A stretch of 64,000 nucleotides of DNA from JACCTI01 sp051005695. Lineage in GTDB: Bacteria; Verrucomicrobiota; Verrucomicrobiia; Chthoniobacterales; UBA10450. Both the position numbers and the translations under genes were made by a program. How positions within the stretch are numbered: position 1 is the first letter of the stretch; the number at the start of each line of letters is the position of its first letter. This document shows positions 1 through 8,368 of the stretch, in pieces. The stretch lies in assembly GCA_051005695.1 (NCBI GenBank), contig JBPCJC010000041.1:74234-138233 (forward strand). Direction: 5' to 3'. The notes under the pieces are model-generated. The model was not told where the DNA came from and did no database searches. It saw only the letters and a list, made by a program, of their open reading frames with translations.

Positions 1-13
1 TTGGAGGCACCCC

Positions 14-730
14 ATGAGGCGGATCTTCGGGTTTCTTCTCCTCCTCAGCGTCGTCTCCGCGCAAGCCGGCTTGAAGACCCGCCTGGCGGCTTCGGTCCAG
101 ACTTCCGCATACGGACGCGAACTAGTCGTGCGCGGGAGCCTAACGAATACGAGCACGACCAGTAAGATTTACTTGAACGATGTTGCGGCCGATTTCGGCA
201 GCGCATTCACGAATAGTCTGGCCCTTGATCCCAACAGTTTTTTTTCGAACGTCCCCGGCATCCTTCTGCCTAACGAGAGCTACAGCACCGACGAACTTTT
301 CCGCCTGGTCCTGAGCGCGAGCACTTCCGCGGGCGATCTTGGAAGCACGATCGTTTTTCGTGGCGGCAGCGACATCGTCGCGAACAACGACCTTGCGCAC
401 GTCTCCTGTCGGATTGAAGCGCCCGCGCTCGCTGTCGGGTTTGCGCCGGGACTCGGCCTCGACACCGCCGTCTTCACCTTCCTGCGCGGCGACAGTTCCG
501 ATGGCTTGCTCGCGACCGCGACGGATTCGCTCGGCGTTTCCTTTATCCCGGCCGCGAGCGGCGCGAAATACATCGTCGAAGCGTCGACCAATCTTCTCAA
601 TTGGAGCACTGTCGGAGTCGAAGAGGTCACGATGACAACTCCGAACCCGCCAACCTTGCGCAGTTATCGCTACAACGGACCGCTCGGCCCGGGGAGCGTT
701 TTTCTAAGACTACGCGTGGTCCAGAACTAA
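14..730 (+). CDS. Secreted protein with C-terminal ASTNL-type module
   Basis: A 238-residue protein I do not recognise as an enzyme. It begins with a clear signal peptide (basic MRR, a Leu-rich core, cleavage near SAQA, about residue 18) and has no later membrane segment, so it is probably exported. The ATG is preceded by a GGAGG at a suitable distance, which supports this start. The middle is Ser/Thr/Asp-rich and beta-like. Near residues 180-225 lies a segment of the type 'Y.VEASTNLLNW', common at the end of verrucomicrobial extracellular proteins; related segments occur here in the 2803-3132 remnant and in the cytochrome c peroxidase at 38031. Two copies of the dispersed word lie in the gene. 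The role is unknown; it may be a surface or matrix protein. Confidence 0.7.
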   Translation: MRRIFGFLLLLSVVSAQAGLKTRLAASVQTSAYGRELVVRGSLTNTSTTSKIYLNDVAADFGSAFTNSLALDPNSFFSNVPGILLPNESYSTDELFRLVLSASTSAGDLGSTIVFRGGSDIVANNDLAHVSCRIEAPALAVGFAPGLGLDTAVFTFLRGDSSDGLLATATDSLGVSFIPAASGAKYIVEASTNLLNWSTVGVEEVTMTTPNPPTLRSYRYNGPLGPGSVFLRLRVVQN

Positions 731-756
731 GCCGCCACTCGCGTAAACGAAGGGCG

Positions 757-828
757 TGCGCGATGCAGGGTTCGAACCTGCGACTTCTTGCGTGTGAAGC
801 AAGCGCTCTACCACTGAGCTAATCGCGC
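757..828 (-). tRNA. tRNA-Val (anticodon CAC)
   Basis: Read on the minus strand, the segment folds as a complete 72-nt cloverleaf. The acceptor stem GCGCGAT (822-828) pairs with ATCGCGC (758-764). The anticodon stem CTTGC/GCAAG encloses the loop TTCACAC with anticodon CAC, and the T-arm GCAGG/CCTGC carries the invariant TTCGAAC loop. The D-arm holds the usual AGCTCAG..GGTAGAGC. CCA is not encoded. It decodes GUG valine codons. It stands alone between a secreted protein and a small ORF. Confidence 0.95.
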
Positions 829-916
829 GGGAGAGCCGGGAAAATAACGCGCTCGCGGGCGTCGGCAATGTTTTTGAAGAGAACCGTTCGCGCTCCAGAG
901 ACGAACTATTCTTATC

Positions 917-1096
917 ATGAGCGATAACCAGCAACCGCATCCCGAAAAGAAAGTCACCGCGGCAACGACCGACGCACCCCAGGAAGAATTCATCAGCCCG
1001 GAAAATATTCCTTCGAAATCCGAGACCGGCGGGGAGCCGCCGCGCGAGCGAACCGCGACTACCGCACCTGATCGCGCAGCGGCTGACCGCGAGTAA
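917..1096 (+). CDS. Small hydrophilic hypothetical ORF
   Basis: A 59-codon reading frame starting MSDNQQPHPEKK and ending ADRE. It is rich in Pro, Glu, Thr and Lys with no hydrophobic segment, so if translated it is a disordered soluble peptide. I recognise no family. It fills the gap between the tRNA and the convergent dehydrogenase gene and overlaps the 3' end of the latter by 38 bases on the opposite strand. No strong ribosome-binding site is visible before the ATG. Confidence is modest because polar, low-complexity frames arise easily in GC-rich DNA. Confidence 0.35.
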   Translation: MSDNQQPHPEKKVTAATTDAPQEEFISPENIPSKSETGGEPPRERTATTAPDRAAADRE

Positions 1097-2033
1097 AGCG
1101 CTGGAAATTTTCCAGGAAATGCCTAACGAGTGTTTCGGTCTCGCGGGCATGTCCGCCGGCGACGTGCGGCGTGATGAAACAATTCGGCTGCGCCCGCAGC
1201 GGATGATCTTCGGGCAATGGTTCCGGGTCGGTCACATCGAGCCAGGCCGCCGCCAGCCGCCCGCGGTGGAGGGCATCGAGTAGCGCCGATTGATCGACTG
1301 TCGGGCCGCGGCCGATGTTGTAAAAAACTGCGCCGCGCTTGAGCTCCTGAAAGCGCGCGGCGTCGAAAAAGCTCCGCGTCTCGGTGTTGTCCGGCAAAAT
1401 ATCCACGACGTGATCGGCCTGCTGCAGCGCGTGTTCGAGTTCGCTGCGAGCAAGGATCGGCACCGCTTCGTGACCGCGCGCTTTCCGGCGGTAGCCTGAA
1501 ATCGCCATCGCGAACGGTTGCAGCATCGCGGCCAGCTGTTCGGCGATCGCGCCGTAGCCCAGGATGATCATGGTCTGGCCGCGCAGGGGAATGAAGGAAT
1601 CGCGCAACGCTTGCCAGCTCGCAGTGCCGCCGGGATCGCGCGAAGTCAGCGCGCGCGGCAAATGCCGCGCCTGCGCCAGGATAAAGCTGAGCAGGTGCGT
1701 CGCGCAGGCTTCATCATACACGCTCGCACTATTCGTTAGGGCAATTTTTCGCGCGCTCAGTTGCGCACGGAATTCCGGGGTGTCGTAGCGGGTAATGCCG
1801 GAGGAGCTGATTTGAATCCAGCGGAGGGCGCGCGCCTCCGCGATCGCCTCTGGGTCCGGTTGACCGAAGACGATCTCGGCGGTGGCGATTTGCGGATCGG
1901 GCGCGCCCCGGTCGAGCACGGAGGGAACGCGTTTGGCCGGGAAGACCAGCTCGTGTCCCGTGGTGCCGGCGCTGAGCAATTCCAGGATGTCCGGCGGCGT
2001 GACGAAATCGACGAAGATGCGCAGCTTTTCCAT
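1059..2033 (-). CDS. D-2-hydroxyacid dehydrogenase family protein
   Basis: A 324-residue NAD(P)-dependent dehydrogenase of the D-isomer 2-hydroxyacid family, which interconverts 2-keto acids and D-2-hydroxyacids in the cytoplasm. The N-terminal substrate domain is followed by a Rossmann segment with the ILGYGAIAEQLA fingerprint (about residues 155-170). The catalytic set is present: Arg in NIGRGPTVDQ, Glu in DPEPLPEDHP and His in ITPHVAGG. The length matches the family. The true substrate cannot be read from sequence; glyoxylate/hydroxypyruvate reductase-like activity is one possibility. A word copy lies near its 3' end (1122-1129). The divergent OsmC gene starts about 230 bases upstream, and I see no gene in the region between them. 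Confidence 0.85.
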   Translation of the reverse strand: MEKLRIFVDFVTPPDILELLSAGTTGHELVFPAKRVPSVLDRGAPDPQIATAEIVFGQPDPEAIAEARALRWIQISSSGITRYDTPEFRAQLSARKIALTNSASVYDEACATHLLSFILAQARHLPRALTSRDPGGTASWQALRDSFIPLRGQTMIILGYGAIAEQLAAMLQPFAMAISGYRRKARGHEAVPILARSELEHALQQADHVVDILPDNTETRSFFDAARFQELKRGAVFYNIGRGPTVDQSALLDALHRGRLAAAWLDVTDPEPLPEDHPLRAQPNCFITPHVAGGHARETETLVRHFLENFQRFTRGQPLRDQVR

Positions 2034-2259
2034 GAGAACGACTCCTGCACTGATACAGAAATATCGTCCTGAGTCCGGCGCGATTTCCGTTCACGGTTCG
2101 TCCGGATTTTTCCAGCGGATGCACTGCGGTTCTGCTTTCGCCGGGAAGAATCGAGAGGTCGACCTTGAACAGACGCGGGGGCACCGAAATTGGTAACGTT
2201 CTCGTCACCGAAAACGCCGCGTCGGTTTGCACTTCGTCGGCCGCGTTTTATACCAAAGG

Positions 2260-2703
2260 ATGTCCGAACATAAAGCCACTCTTCGTTGGGAACGCGGCGA
2301 CGCTGAGTTCTCCTACCAAAAATATCCGCGCGATCACACCCTCTCCTTCGATGGCGGACACACCATGACCGCGACCGCCGCGCCCGCTTATCTCGGCAAT
2401 CCCGCGAACGTCGATCCCGAGGAATCCTTCGTCGCCTCACTCTCCAGTTGCCACATGCTCACTCTGCTCGCGATCGCCTGTAAGCAGAAGTTCGTCATCG
2501 AAAAATACGAAGACGAAGCGGTCGGCCACATGGAGAAAAATGCGGACGGCAAAATGGCGATCACGAAAGTGGAATTGCATCCCCGGATTACTTGGGGCGG
2601 CGATAAAACTCCGAGCGCGGAAGAGTTGGAGAAGCTCCATCACGCGGCCCACGACAACTGTTTCATCGCGAACTCGGTCAAGACTGAGATCACGGTGAAG
2701 TAA
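2260..2703 (+). CDS. OsmC family peroxiredoxin-like protein
   Basis: A 147-residue OsmC/Ohr-fold protein, a family that reduces organic hydroperoxides with paired cysteines. The typical order is visible: N-terminal beta region (HKATLRWERG), GG.TMTATAAP, then the helix with the first reactive Cys in SLSSCHMLTL (about residue 65), and the second Cys in DNCFIANS near residue 135. I take the ATG at 2260 as the start because MSEHKATL is how this subfamily begins; an upstream in-frame ATG at 2227 would add eleven atypical residues. It is probably cytoplasmic and a single-gene unit. The exact substrate is unknown. Confidence 0.87.
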   Translation: MSEHKATLRWERGDAEFSYQKYPRDHTLSFDGGHTMTATAAPAYLGNPANVDPEESFVASLSSCHMLTLLAIACKQKFVIEKYEDEAVGHMEKNADGKMAITKVELHPRITWGGDKTPSAEELEKLHHAAHDNCFIANSVKTEITVK

Positions 2704-2802
2704 AGCGCGCGCCGGCGTGTCTTGTTAGTGCGCCATCTGCACTAGAATTTACCGACCCAACTGCGCCTTGTTGTGGCGTCGAACACCTGACATTGCTGCG
2801 GA

Positions 2803-3132
2803 ATGCGAGGCCGGCGAATCGCCTGGGTGGCGCTGCTCTTCGGCCTAACGACTGGTTTGCCGGCGGCGACGCTCAGCGTGACAAACAGCCACGATAATCT
2901 CGTCGGTTCCCTGCGGCAGGCGATCCAAGACGCGTTGCCTGGGGACACGATCAACTTTGCCAGTACCGGCGTGATCGATAGCGTGCACACCATTGAAGCC
3001 GCCACGGATCTGAACGGGACGAGCTTCGTCTTCCTCTCCACGGCGACCAACGACAACCTCGGCGTGTTCTCCTGCGACCCCGCGCAGGCGGTTGGCCTAA
3101 CGAAACGTTTTAACCATGCCACTTTCCCGTAA
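2803..3132 (+). pseudogene. Internally deleted CSLREA-type secreted protein remnant
   Basis: A 109-codon frame whose two halves look like the two ends of a much larger secreted protein. The start has a signal peptide and the segment SLRQAIQDALPGDTINF, typical of the N-terminal CSLREA-type domain of long verrucomicrobial surface proteins. It then jumps directly to HTIEAATDLNGTSFVFL..ATNDNLGVF, the kind of C-terminal module that normally closes such proteins. The central beta-helix body is missing. The last 17 bases overlap the start of the hydrolase gene at 3116. I infer a deletion remnant; a short functional peptide is less likely. Two word copies lie in it. Confidence 0.55.
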
Positions 3133-4027
3133 TTGCGGATTATTTTTTCTCGGTCTCGCGCTCACCCTCGCTGCCGCGGCGGGTGCCGAACCCGGCGGGA
3201 AGGCGATCACGGAGCGAACGGCCGAGATCGACGGTCTGAAACTGCATTACCTGACCGCAGGCCACGGACCGGCCTTGATTCTGTTGCATGGCTACGCCGA
3301 GACCTCGCGGATGTGGCGGCCGATCATTCCGCTGCTGGCGGAAAGGTTCACTGTGATCGCGCCGGATCTGCCGGGGATCGGCGACTCCGGGATTCCCACG
3401 GACGGAATCGATATGAAAACCTCGGCGACGCGGATCCACACGCTCGCGCGTTCGTTAGGCGTGGAGAAAGCGGAAGTCGTCGGGCACGACATTGGGCTGA
3501 TAGTGGCCTACGCCTACGCGACGCAGTTTCCGAGCGAGGTGCAGAAGCTGGTGCTGATGGATGCTTTCCTCCCGGGCGTTCCGGGTTGGGAAGCGATCTA
3601 TAAGGATCCCGGCACCTGGCATTTCCGGTTTGTCGGTCCGACGCCGGAAGCTTTGGTGCAGGGTCGGGAGCGCATTTTCTTCGAGCATTTCTGGAACAAT
3701 TTCGCCGCGGACAAAACGCATTCGATTCCGGAAGCGGATCGAAAAGCCTACGCGGAGGCCTATGCCAAACCCGGACGGATGCATGCTGGTTTCGCCTATT
3801 TCGCTTCCTGGCCGCAACTGGCGAAAGACTTCGCCCAACTTTCGCAGACGAAGCTGACCATGCCGGTGCTCGCGATCGGCGGCGAGAAGTCGTTAGGCAA
3901 ACAACTCGGCGAACAGGCCAAACTGGTCGCGACGGATGTCAGCGTGATCGTCCTCCCGGACACCGGTCATTGGATTCTGGAAGAGCGGCCAAAGGAGACG
4001 ACTGACGCGTTGATGAAGTTCCTTTGA
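3116..4027 (+). CDS. Exported alpha/beta hydrolase (epoxide hydrolase/dehalogenase type)
   Basis: A 303-residue alpha/beta-fold hydrolase with a signal peptide (residues 1-25, ending AAGAEPG), so it probably acts in the periplasm. The oxyanion segment LLHGYAET is followed by the nucleophile elbow VGHDIG near residue 124. Asp at the nucleophile position is characteristic of haloalkane dehalogenases and soluble epoxide hydrolases rather than esterases. The catalytic His is in DTGHWILEE near the C terminus. The start overlaps the upstream remnant by 17 bases. It contains two word copies, read in frame as Ser-Leu-Gly. Substrate unknown. Confidence 0.85.
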   Translation: MPLSRNCGLFFLGLALTLAAAAGAEPGGKAITERTAEIDGLKLHYLTAGHGPALILLHGYAETSRMWRPIIPLLAERFTVIAPDLPGIGDSGIPTDGIDMKTSATRIHTLARSLGVEKAEVVGHDIGLIVAYAYATQFPSEVQKLVLMDAFLPGVPGWEAIYKDPGTWHFRFVGPTPEALVQGRERIFFEHFWNNFAADKTHSIPEADRKAYAEAYAKPGRMHAGFAYFASWPQLAKDFAQLSQTKLTMPVLAIGGEKSLGKQLGEQAKLVATDVSVIVLPDTGHWILEERPKETTDALMKFL

Positions 4028-4123
4028 CGCGCGATTGACCGGCGGCAAAACGCGCGCGCGGAACTTTCGGCGCGCGAGCAAATCGTTTGCTAAAGGCGGG
4101 CGGCTATCCCACTTATTCCGGCG

Positions 4124-5941
4124 ATGAGCGCCGAGCCCCAGCCACCCAACAATCCGCAGCGGATGGAGCGCATCGTCAGCTTGTGCAAGCGGCGCGGCTT
4201 CATTTTCCAGTCGGGCGAGATTTACGGCGGGCTCAACGGCGTCTGGGATTACGGCCCGCTTGGCGTGGAGCTGAAGCGCAACCTGAAGGATTATTGGTGG
4301 CGGGTGATGGTGCGCGAACGCGACGACGTCGTCGGGCTCGATGGCTCCATTCTGACTCATCGCGCGGTGCTCCAAGCGAGCGGGCACGAAGACACCTTCA
4401 GTGATCCGATGGTGGACTGTTTATTAACGAAACAGCGTTTCCGTGCGGATCAGATCCCCGTGCAAAGCGGCACTATTTACCATTTCGAATTTGCTCGCGA
4501 CGCTGTTCCGTCTAGCGACGCCTTCTTACCACTCGCGCAGATGGCGGACACGCAAGCCGAACCGCAAATCAATAGGCCATTGAGTCGAGCGGATTCTATC
4601 GATCTCGGGAAGCGCGTTGTGCAGAAGAGAAAACTCGCTGTAGCCGCGCCAACGAGTGACCCCGAGTCAATCCGGCAGTTCTTTCTTAACCTCGGCCATG
4701 AGCTTGCCAATCCTGAGAGTGAAAATCCAGAGTTAGGACAGGAATTCCAAACTGCCTATGTCCACAGCCCGAGGATATCGGGCGACGCGTTTCGGGTGCT
4801 CGTCCGCAAGGGAGAGAACGAGTCGAAAGCATACAAAGTCGCTCGCGACTTCTATCGTGACCGGGGAATACAAAGTCCTCTCGTATCGCTTTTGCGAAAA
4901 GAAGATGCTGACAACACTCGCGAATTCAATCCCGAGAATGGTGCACAGCTCACCGAGCCTCGCGCGTTCAATCTTATGTTTCGAACGCAGATGGGGGCGT
5001 CCGTCGATCCGGATTCGATCGCTTATCTGCGGCCGGAGACGGCGCAGTCGATTTTTGTGCAGTTCAAGAATGTGCTCGATACCGCGCGGAAGAAATTACC
5101 TTTCGGGATCGCGCAGATCGGAAAGGCCTTTCGGAACGAGATCAATCCGCGCAATTTCATTTTCCGGTCGCGCGAGTTTGAGCAGATGGAATTGGAATAT
5201 TTCTGCGCGCCGGAGCAGGGGATGCAGTTGTTAGACTACTGGCTCGAGGAGCGGCTGAAGTTCTACGAAAACATCGGGATTCCGCGGGCGAAGTTGCATG
5301 TGCTGACGGTGCCGGACGCGGATCGCGCGTTCTATTCGAAGGGGACTTACGACATCGAATACGAGTTCCCATTCGGTGTGCAGGAACTGGAAGGCGTGGC
5401 TTACCGGACGGATTACGATTTGACCCAGCACCAAAATGCGAGCGGGAAACCGCTGGAGTATTTCGACGAGGAGACGAAGGCGAAATTTGTCCCGCACGTG
5501 GTCGAGCCGAGCGCGGGCGTCGATCGCACGGTGCTGGCGCTTTTGTGTGAGGCTTACGACGAAGAAACGGTCACGGACGAGAAGGGGAAATCGGAAACGC
5601 GCACGGTCTTGCGGTTTCATCCGCGGATGGCGCCGATCAAAGTGGGCGTGTTTCCGTTGCTGAAAAACAAGCCGGAACTGGTGGCGAAAGCGCGCGAAGT
5701 GCAGGCGCTGCTCCGGCCGCACATGATGGTTTTCTATGATGAAGGCGGCGCGATCGGGCGGCGCTATCGAAGGCAGGATGAAGCCGGGACGCCTTTTGGC
5801 CTAACGATTGATTTCGAGACGCTCGGCGAGAAGGGCGAGGAATTGCGCGATACGGTCACGCTACGACATCGCGATTCGATGAAACAGGAGCGCGTCGCGA
5901 TCAAAGACTTGTTAGGCAAACTCTTGCCGGCGGTGAGCTGA
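4124..5941 (+). CDS. glyS: Glycyl-tRNA synthetase (alpha2, class II)
   Basis: A 605-residue class II enzyme that charges tRNA-Gly in the cytoplasm. It is the single-chain (homodimeric) type: the start RIVSLCKRRGFIFQSGEIYGG and the segment GVWDYGPLG are characteristic. Motif 2 (FRNEINPRNFIFRSREFEQM) lies near residue 336 and motif 3 (EPSAGVDRTVLALL) near 461, followed by an anticodon-binding domain starting APIKVGVFP. Between DCLLTKQRFRAD and LTEPRAFNLMF (about residues 125-280) there is an unusually long segment, visibly poorer in GC than its flanks and without a Cys cluster; this explains the excess length over the usual 450-530 residues. A MmcQ-like gene follows 20 bases later. Confidence 0.93.
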   Translation: MSAEPQPPNNPQRMERIVSLCKRRGFIFQSGEIYGGLNGVWDYGPLGVELKRNLKDYWWRVMVRERDDVVGLDGSILTHRAVLQASGHEDTFSDPMVDCLLTKQRFRADQIPVQSGTIYHFEFARDAVPSSDAFLPLAQMADTQAEPQINRPLSRADSIDLGKRVVQKRKLAVAAPTSDPESIRQFFLNLGHELANPESENPELGQEFQTAYVHSPRISGDAFRVLVRKGENESKAYKVARDFYRDRGIQSPLVSLLRKEDADNTREFNPENGAQLTEPRAFNLMFRTQMGASVDPDSIAYLRPETAQSIFVQFKNVLDTARKKLPFGIAQIGKAFRNEINPRNFIFRSREFEQMELEYFCAPEQGMQLLDYWLEERLKFYENIGIPRAKLHVLTVPDADRAFYSKGTYDIEYEFPFGVQELEGVAYRTDYDLTQHQNASGKPLEYFDEETKAKFVPHVVEPSAGVDRTVLALLCEAYDEETVTDEKGKSETRTVLRFHPRMAPIKVGVFPLLKNKPELVAKAREVQALLRPHMMVFYDEGGAIGRRYRRQDEAGTPFGLTIDFETLGEKGEELRDTVTLRHRDSMKQERVAIKDLLGKLLPAVS

Positions 5942-5961
5942 GCTCGCCGCCGATTCGAGCG

Positions 5962-6318
5962 ATGGAGAGCGATACCTTCCGCGATTACTGCCTGAAGAAA
6001 TCCGGCTCCGCGGAAAGCACGCCGTTCGGCCCGGAGAATCTCGTCTTTAAGGTGCGCGGGAAAATGTTCGCGCTTCTCGCGCTCGACGAAGTCCCGCCGA
6101 CGGCGAATTTGAAATGCGATCCGGATCGCGCGCTGGAATTGCGCGATCGCTATGAAGAGGTCACGCCCGGGTATCACATGAACAAAAAGCACTGGAACAC
6201 GGTGCAGCTGGCGGGGGGAATTCCGGAGTCGGAAATCCGTCGCATGATCGATCATTCCTACGAACTGGTCGTGCAGAGTCTAACGAAAGCTGAGCGCGCG
6301 AAATTGTCGCTCGCTTAG
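5962..6318 (+). CDS. MmcQ/YjbR family protein
   Basis: A 118-residue protein of the MmcQ/YjbR family (double-wing DNA-binding-like fold, function poorly known). Typical features are FRDYCLKKSGSAESTPFGPE at the N terminus, a KVRGKMFALLAL strand, NLKCDP, and the C-terminal YHMNKKHWNTVQL segment followed by a helix ending the domain. It follows glyS by 20 bases on the same strand, probably cotranscribed, and its stop overlaps the convergent murI stop by four bases. It is likely cytoplasmic. Confidence 0.85.
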   Translation: MESDTFRDYCLKKSGSAESTPFGPENLVFKVRGKMFALLALDEVPPTANLKCDPDRALELRDRYEEVTPGYHMNKKHWNTVQLAGGIPESEIRRMIDHSYELVVQSLTKAERAKLSLA

Positions 6319-7157
6319 AGCGCGCGCAATTCCACTTCACCCACCTCCAGCTGCAGCGCGTCATGGGCGATCTGCAAGAAACTGTCGGGTGGATCCGTCA
6401 AGGCCACTTGGAGCTTGCCCGGATTCTGCGTGCTGTTAGTGAGACCTTCATCAGCCAGGGCTGCGCGCACCGCGCGGGCGCAGTTTTCCGCCGAATCGAC
6501 GAGGGTAACTGCTTCGCCTAACAAACGGCTGATCGCCGGACGGAGGAGGGGATAATGAGTACAGCCGAGGACCAAAGTATCGATGCCATCATCGAGCAAC
6601 GGTTGCAGATATTGCATCAACACGGTGTCGGTAATAGCACTCGTTAGCCAACCTTCCTCGATTAAAGGCACGAGCAACGGACAGGCGCGCGCGGTTACTC
6701 GAATGTCGCCGTTCCCTTCGCGGAGGGCACGTTCATAGGCGCCGCTCTTGATCGTGGCGCGAGTCCCAATGACGCCGATGTGTCCGTTACGCGTGGCCGC
6801 GAGCGCCGCGTGCGCGCCCGGTCGGATGACTCCGGTAACGGAAATCGGCAGGCGTTCGGCAAGGGTAGAAAGGGCAACCGCCGAGGCGGTATTGCAGGCC
6901 ACCACGATGGTCTTGGCATTCTCGCTCATCAGGAGCGAAGCGATCTCGAGACTGTAACGCTGCACTGTCGCCGGACTCTTGCCGCCATAGGGCACGCGCG
7001 CGGTGTCACCGAGATAAAAAATGGACTCGTTAGGCAAAGCGCGCCGCAAGGCACTGACCACGGTCAGGCCGCCGATCCCGGAATCGAAAACGCCGATCGG
7101 GCGTGGATCGCCGTCGCCAATCGCGGTGGCGGGTTTGCTTTCGTTAGCGGCCGCCAT
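6315..7157 (-). CDS. murI: Glutamate racemase
   Basis: A 280-residue racemase that makes D-glutamate for peptidoglycan in the cytoplasm. All family marks are present: IGVFDSGIGGLTV at residues 22-34, the first catalytic Cys in VACNTASA (about residue 92) and the second in LGCTHYPLL (about residue 200). The start overlaps the end of the upstream cell-wall amidase gene by 14 bases on the same strand, so the two are probably translationally coupled. The pairing of a peptidoglycan precursor enzyme with a wall hydrolase makes functional sense. Several word copies and variants lie in the gene. Confidence 0.95.
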   Translation of the reverse strand: MAAANESKPATAIGDGDPRPIGVFDSGIGGLTVVSALRRALPNESIFYLGDTARVPYGGKSPATVQRYSLEIASLLMSENAKTIVVACNTASAVALSTLAERLPISVTGVIRPGAHAALAATRNGHIGVIGTRATIKSGAYERALREGNGDIRVTARACPLLVPLIEEGWLTSAITDTVLMQYLQPLLDDGIDTLVLGCTHYPLLRPAISRLLGEAVTLVDSAENCARAVRAALADEGLTNSTQNPGKLQVALTDPPDSFLQIAHDALQLEVGEVELRAL

Positions 7158-8256
7158 TGATGGAAACTGAGGGTTGTTGTGCCGGCGAGGGTTCGGAAGA
7201 CGGCGCGGAGATTAATGGTTCGGTAATAGAATGCGTGTGCGGCGGCAGTTTCGCCTGCGCGACGGAGAAGGTCGCATTCGGTGCGCGATAATTCACCGCC
7301 GCGTCATAAGCGCGCACGCCCATGGCAATCGCGCCTCCGAGTTGCTGTTGATAAAGAGGCGTCGCGATCCGGCGGCCTTCCGCGGAATCAGTCAAAAACC
7401 CCGCTTCCAAAAGGACCGCCGGCACGCGGATATCGCGCAAGACTTTGAAGCGCGCGTGGCGCACTCCGCGGTCGAACGTGACCAGTTGGGTCAAGACGGC
7501 CGCGTGCACCGCCGCCGCGAGCGCGACATTCGCACCGTCCTGGGTGTTGCCCTCGTTAGGCTGAGATTCCGCCGCGGAAACATGATGCTCGGCGGAGGCG
7601 TTCGACGGCACGCCGTCCGGCGCGAGCAGATAACTTTCCGCGCCCGCACCGCCGCCGCTGTTGAAGTGAATGCTGATGAAAACCGCGTGCGGAAAACGAT
7701 TCGCGAAAGCGACCCGATCTTCGAGGGAAACCGCGACGTCGGCCGTGCGCGTCATCTCCACCTGGTAGCCGGCGTGCCGCAATTGCTCGCGCGCGCTCAA
7801 GGCCGCGGCGAGCGCGAATTTGCTTTCGCTGCCCCACTGGTTCGCGGTGCCCTGGTCCATGCCGCCGTGGCCGGGATCGAGGATCACCGTTTCCACTTTG
7901 GCGGCGCTCGCGATCCGGCTCGGGCGCAAAACCGGCTCGATGATTTTGCCGACATCCACCGCCGAGACCAGGGTGTCATCGCCCTGACTAACGAGCGGGA
8001 AGTCGGTGAAAAAGCGCACGCCATTGATGAAAAATTCGCTCGTGCCGGCTTGCGCGCGGAGGCCGCGCCGATCGCTTTGGAGCGAGACCGTGCGGTTCGC
8101 GTGCCGGTATTGCCCGAAGTGATAAAACTCGGCCACGTCGCCGAAAGAAACGTAATCGCGCCCCTGTTGCTTGCGCACGTTCCAAACGGCCCCGCTCGCA
8201 GTCGAGACGATGATCAGGCCCAAGGCCACGATCGCGGCGAGCTTCCCGGCGTTCAT
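7144..8256 (-). CDS. N-acetylmuramoyl-L-alanine amidase (Amidase_3)
   Basis: A 370-residue zinc amidase that cuts the bond between MurNAc and the stem peptide. I start at the ATG at 8256 (MNAGKLAAIVALG), which opens with a membrane or signal segment; the frame extends further upstream only through an atypical stretch overlapping the M13 peptidase gene. An N-terminal beta region (copper-amine-oxidase-like, with GDDTLVSAVDVGKIIEPVL) precedes the Amidase_3 domain. Zinc ligands are visible in VILDPGHGG, a Glu in GSESK, and SIHFNSGG; the catalytic Glu is in LLEAGFLTD. A Pro/Ser-rich tail follows. It is coupled to murI downstream. Confidence 0.9.
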   Translation of the reverse strand: MNAGKLAAIVALGLIIVSTASGAVWNVRKQQGRDYVSFGDVAEFYHFGQYRHANRTVSLQSDRRGLRAQAGTSEFFINGVRFFTDFPLVSQGDDTLVSAVDVGKIIEPVLRPSRIASAAKVETVILDPGHGGMDQGTANQWGSESKFALAAALSAREQLRHAGYQVEMTRTADVAVSLEDRVAFANRFPHAVFISIHFNSGGGAGAESYLLAPDGVPSNASAEHHVSAAESQPNEGNTQDGANVALAAAVHAAVLTQLVTFDRGVRHARFKVLRDIRVPAVLLEAGFLTDSAEGRRIATPLYQQQLGGAIAMGVRAYDAAVNYRAPNATFSVAQAKLPPHTHSITEPLISAPSSEPSPAQQPSVSINGGR

Positions 8257-8368
8257 GAAGCGGGAAAGTGCGCGCGCGGCGTGCGCGTCGCAAGTTTTGT
8301 CCTGCGCAGCAGCTCCGGCCGAAATCCGGCGACGCTGACTACTCGTTAGGGGAAACTCCGAAAAGCGT

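Noticed and set aside
4480..4960. Intein in glyS
   Set aside because: No Cys/Ser at a splice start, no His-Asn end and no endonuclease motifs; only an atypical insertion.
7231..8349. A 372-codon plus-strand frame opposite the amidase gene
   Set aside because: Arg/Ala-rich shadow of a conserved gene with intact zinc motifs.
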